From NCBI GenBank assembly GCA_964059195.1, contig CAXKWD010000005.1, positions 92,889,882 through 92,953,881 of the forward strand: a stretch of DNA of 64,000 nt, written 5' to 3'. Below the pieces are notes generated by a model that saw only the letters and a program-made list of their open reading frames with translations, was not told the origin of the DNA and ran no database searches. This document shows positions 63,884-64,000 of the stretch, one piece after another; the stretch's first letter is position 1; every line of letters begins with the position of its first letter. The position numbers were made by a program, and so were the translations under genes. The stretch comes from Ectobius pallidus. Taxonomy: Eukaryota > Arthropoda > Insecta > Blattodea > Ectobiidae.

Positions 63884-64000
63884 CAGTAGAGCATCGATTA
63901 TCCAAATACTGATTAACTGAAACATCAGTTAACTGAATGCATTCCAGTGGGGAAATTCAAATATGCGCTTGGACCATGTAGAAGTTTTACTAGCTCTGTA
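63884..64000 (+). mobile_element. pogo/Tigger-like transposon end, cut by the window edge
   Basis: After TA the sequence starts CAGTAGAGCATCGATTATCC and contains TTAACTGAAACATCAGTTAA. CAGTAGA..C(C/A)TCGATTATCC ends are common in pogo-group elements. The interior lies beyond the window. Confidence 0.5.

Noticed and set aside
61615..64000. A fourth unc119 exon inside the window
   Set aside because: No segment resembling the next conserved part of the UNC119 domain with splice sites was found in the remaining sequence.

Overview
The window looks like a stretch of a large, repeat-rich insect (arthropod) chromosome. The evidence is two intron-containing animal genes on the + strand, canonical GT-AG splice sites, and a dense mix of insect-type transposable elements (BEL/Pao, CR1- and jockey-like LINEs, tRNA-derived SINEs, and hAT, Harbinger, piggyBac, pogo and mariner relics). 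A blattodean (cockroach or termite) host is plausible from the SINE and LINE content, but that is an inference.

Host genes. (1) An SLC35G1-like EamA transporter: two coding exons at 29530-29925 and 33957-34628 join in phase 0 to give a complete 355-residue, ten-helix protein. (2) unc119: exons at 52153-52252, 52394-52474 and 61501-61614 encode the first 98 residues; the remaining exons lie past the right edge. Its second intron is about 9 kb and holds an almost complete CR1-like LINE in sense orientation plus several small DNA elements.

Layout. 1-764: 5' end of a hAT (ZBED-like) transposon on the - strand. 1.7-2.7 kb: a dispersed inverted-repeat element with internal tandem units of about 145 bp; relatives lie at 9.8-10.5 and 14.0-14.2 kb. 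4.47-8.75 kb: a minisatellite of about 140 copies of a 30-bp unit, open in several frames on both strands. 13.5 kb: an intact tRNA-derived SINE. 14.46-16.68 kb: a foldback-like element made of inverted arrays of roughly 176-bp monomers. 16.904-26.436 kb: a young, almost complete BEL/Pao LTR retrotransposon (- strand) with near-identical 1242-bp LTRs, a 5-bp target duplication and one frame break between gag and the rest. 26.5-29.5 kb: dispersed repeats and a long pyrimidine microsatellite. 29.5-34.6 kb: the transporter gene with two MITEs in its intron. 34.6-52 kb: mostly non-coding, with LINE fragments, an inverted pair of tRNA-like units bounded by a 13-bp duplication, a hAT MITE, and a mariner-like inverted arrangement. 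52.1-64 kb: unc119 with its repeat-filled intron.

The most interesting signals are: a canonical -1 frameshift heptamer (T TTT TTA) that places the LINE ORF2 exactly in frame with ORF1; the 30-bp minisatellite in which nearly every length change is a multiple of 15 bp; the nucleosome-length foldback arrays; and a perfect RFX-type X-box palindrome in both LTRs. I found no convincing wholly new cellular system. The novelty here lies in mobile-element architecture.
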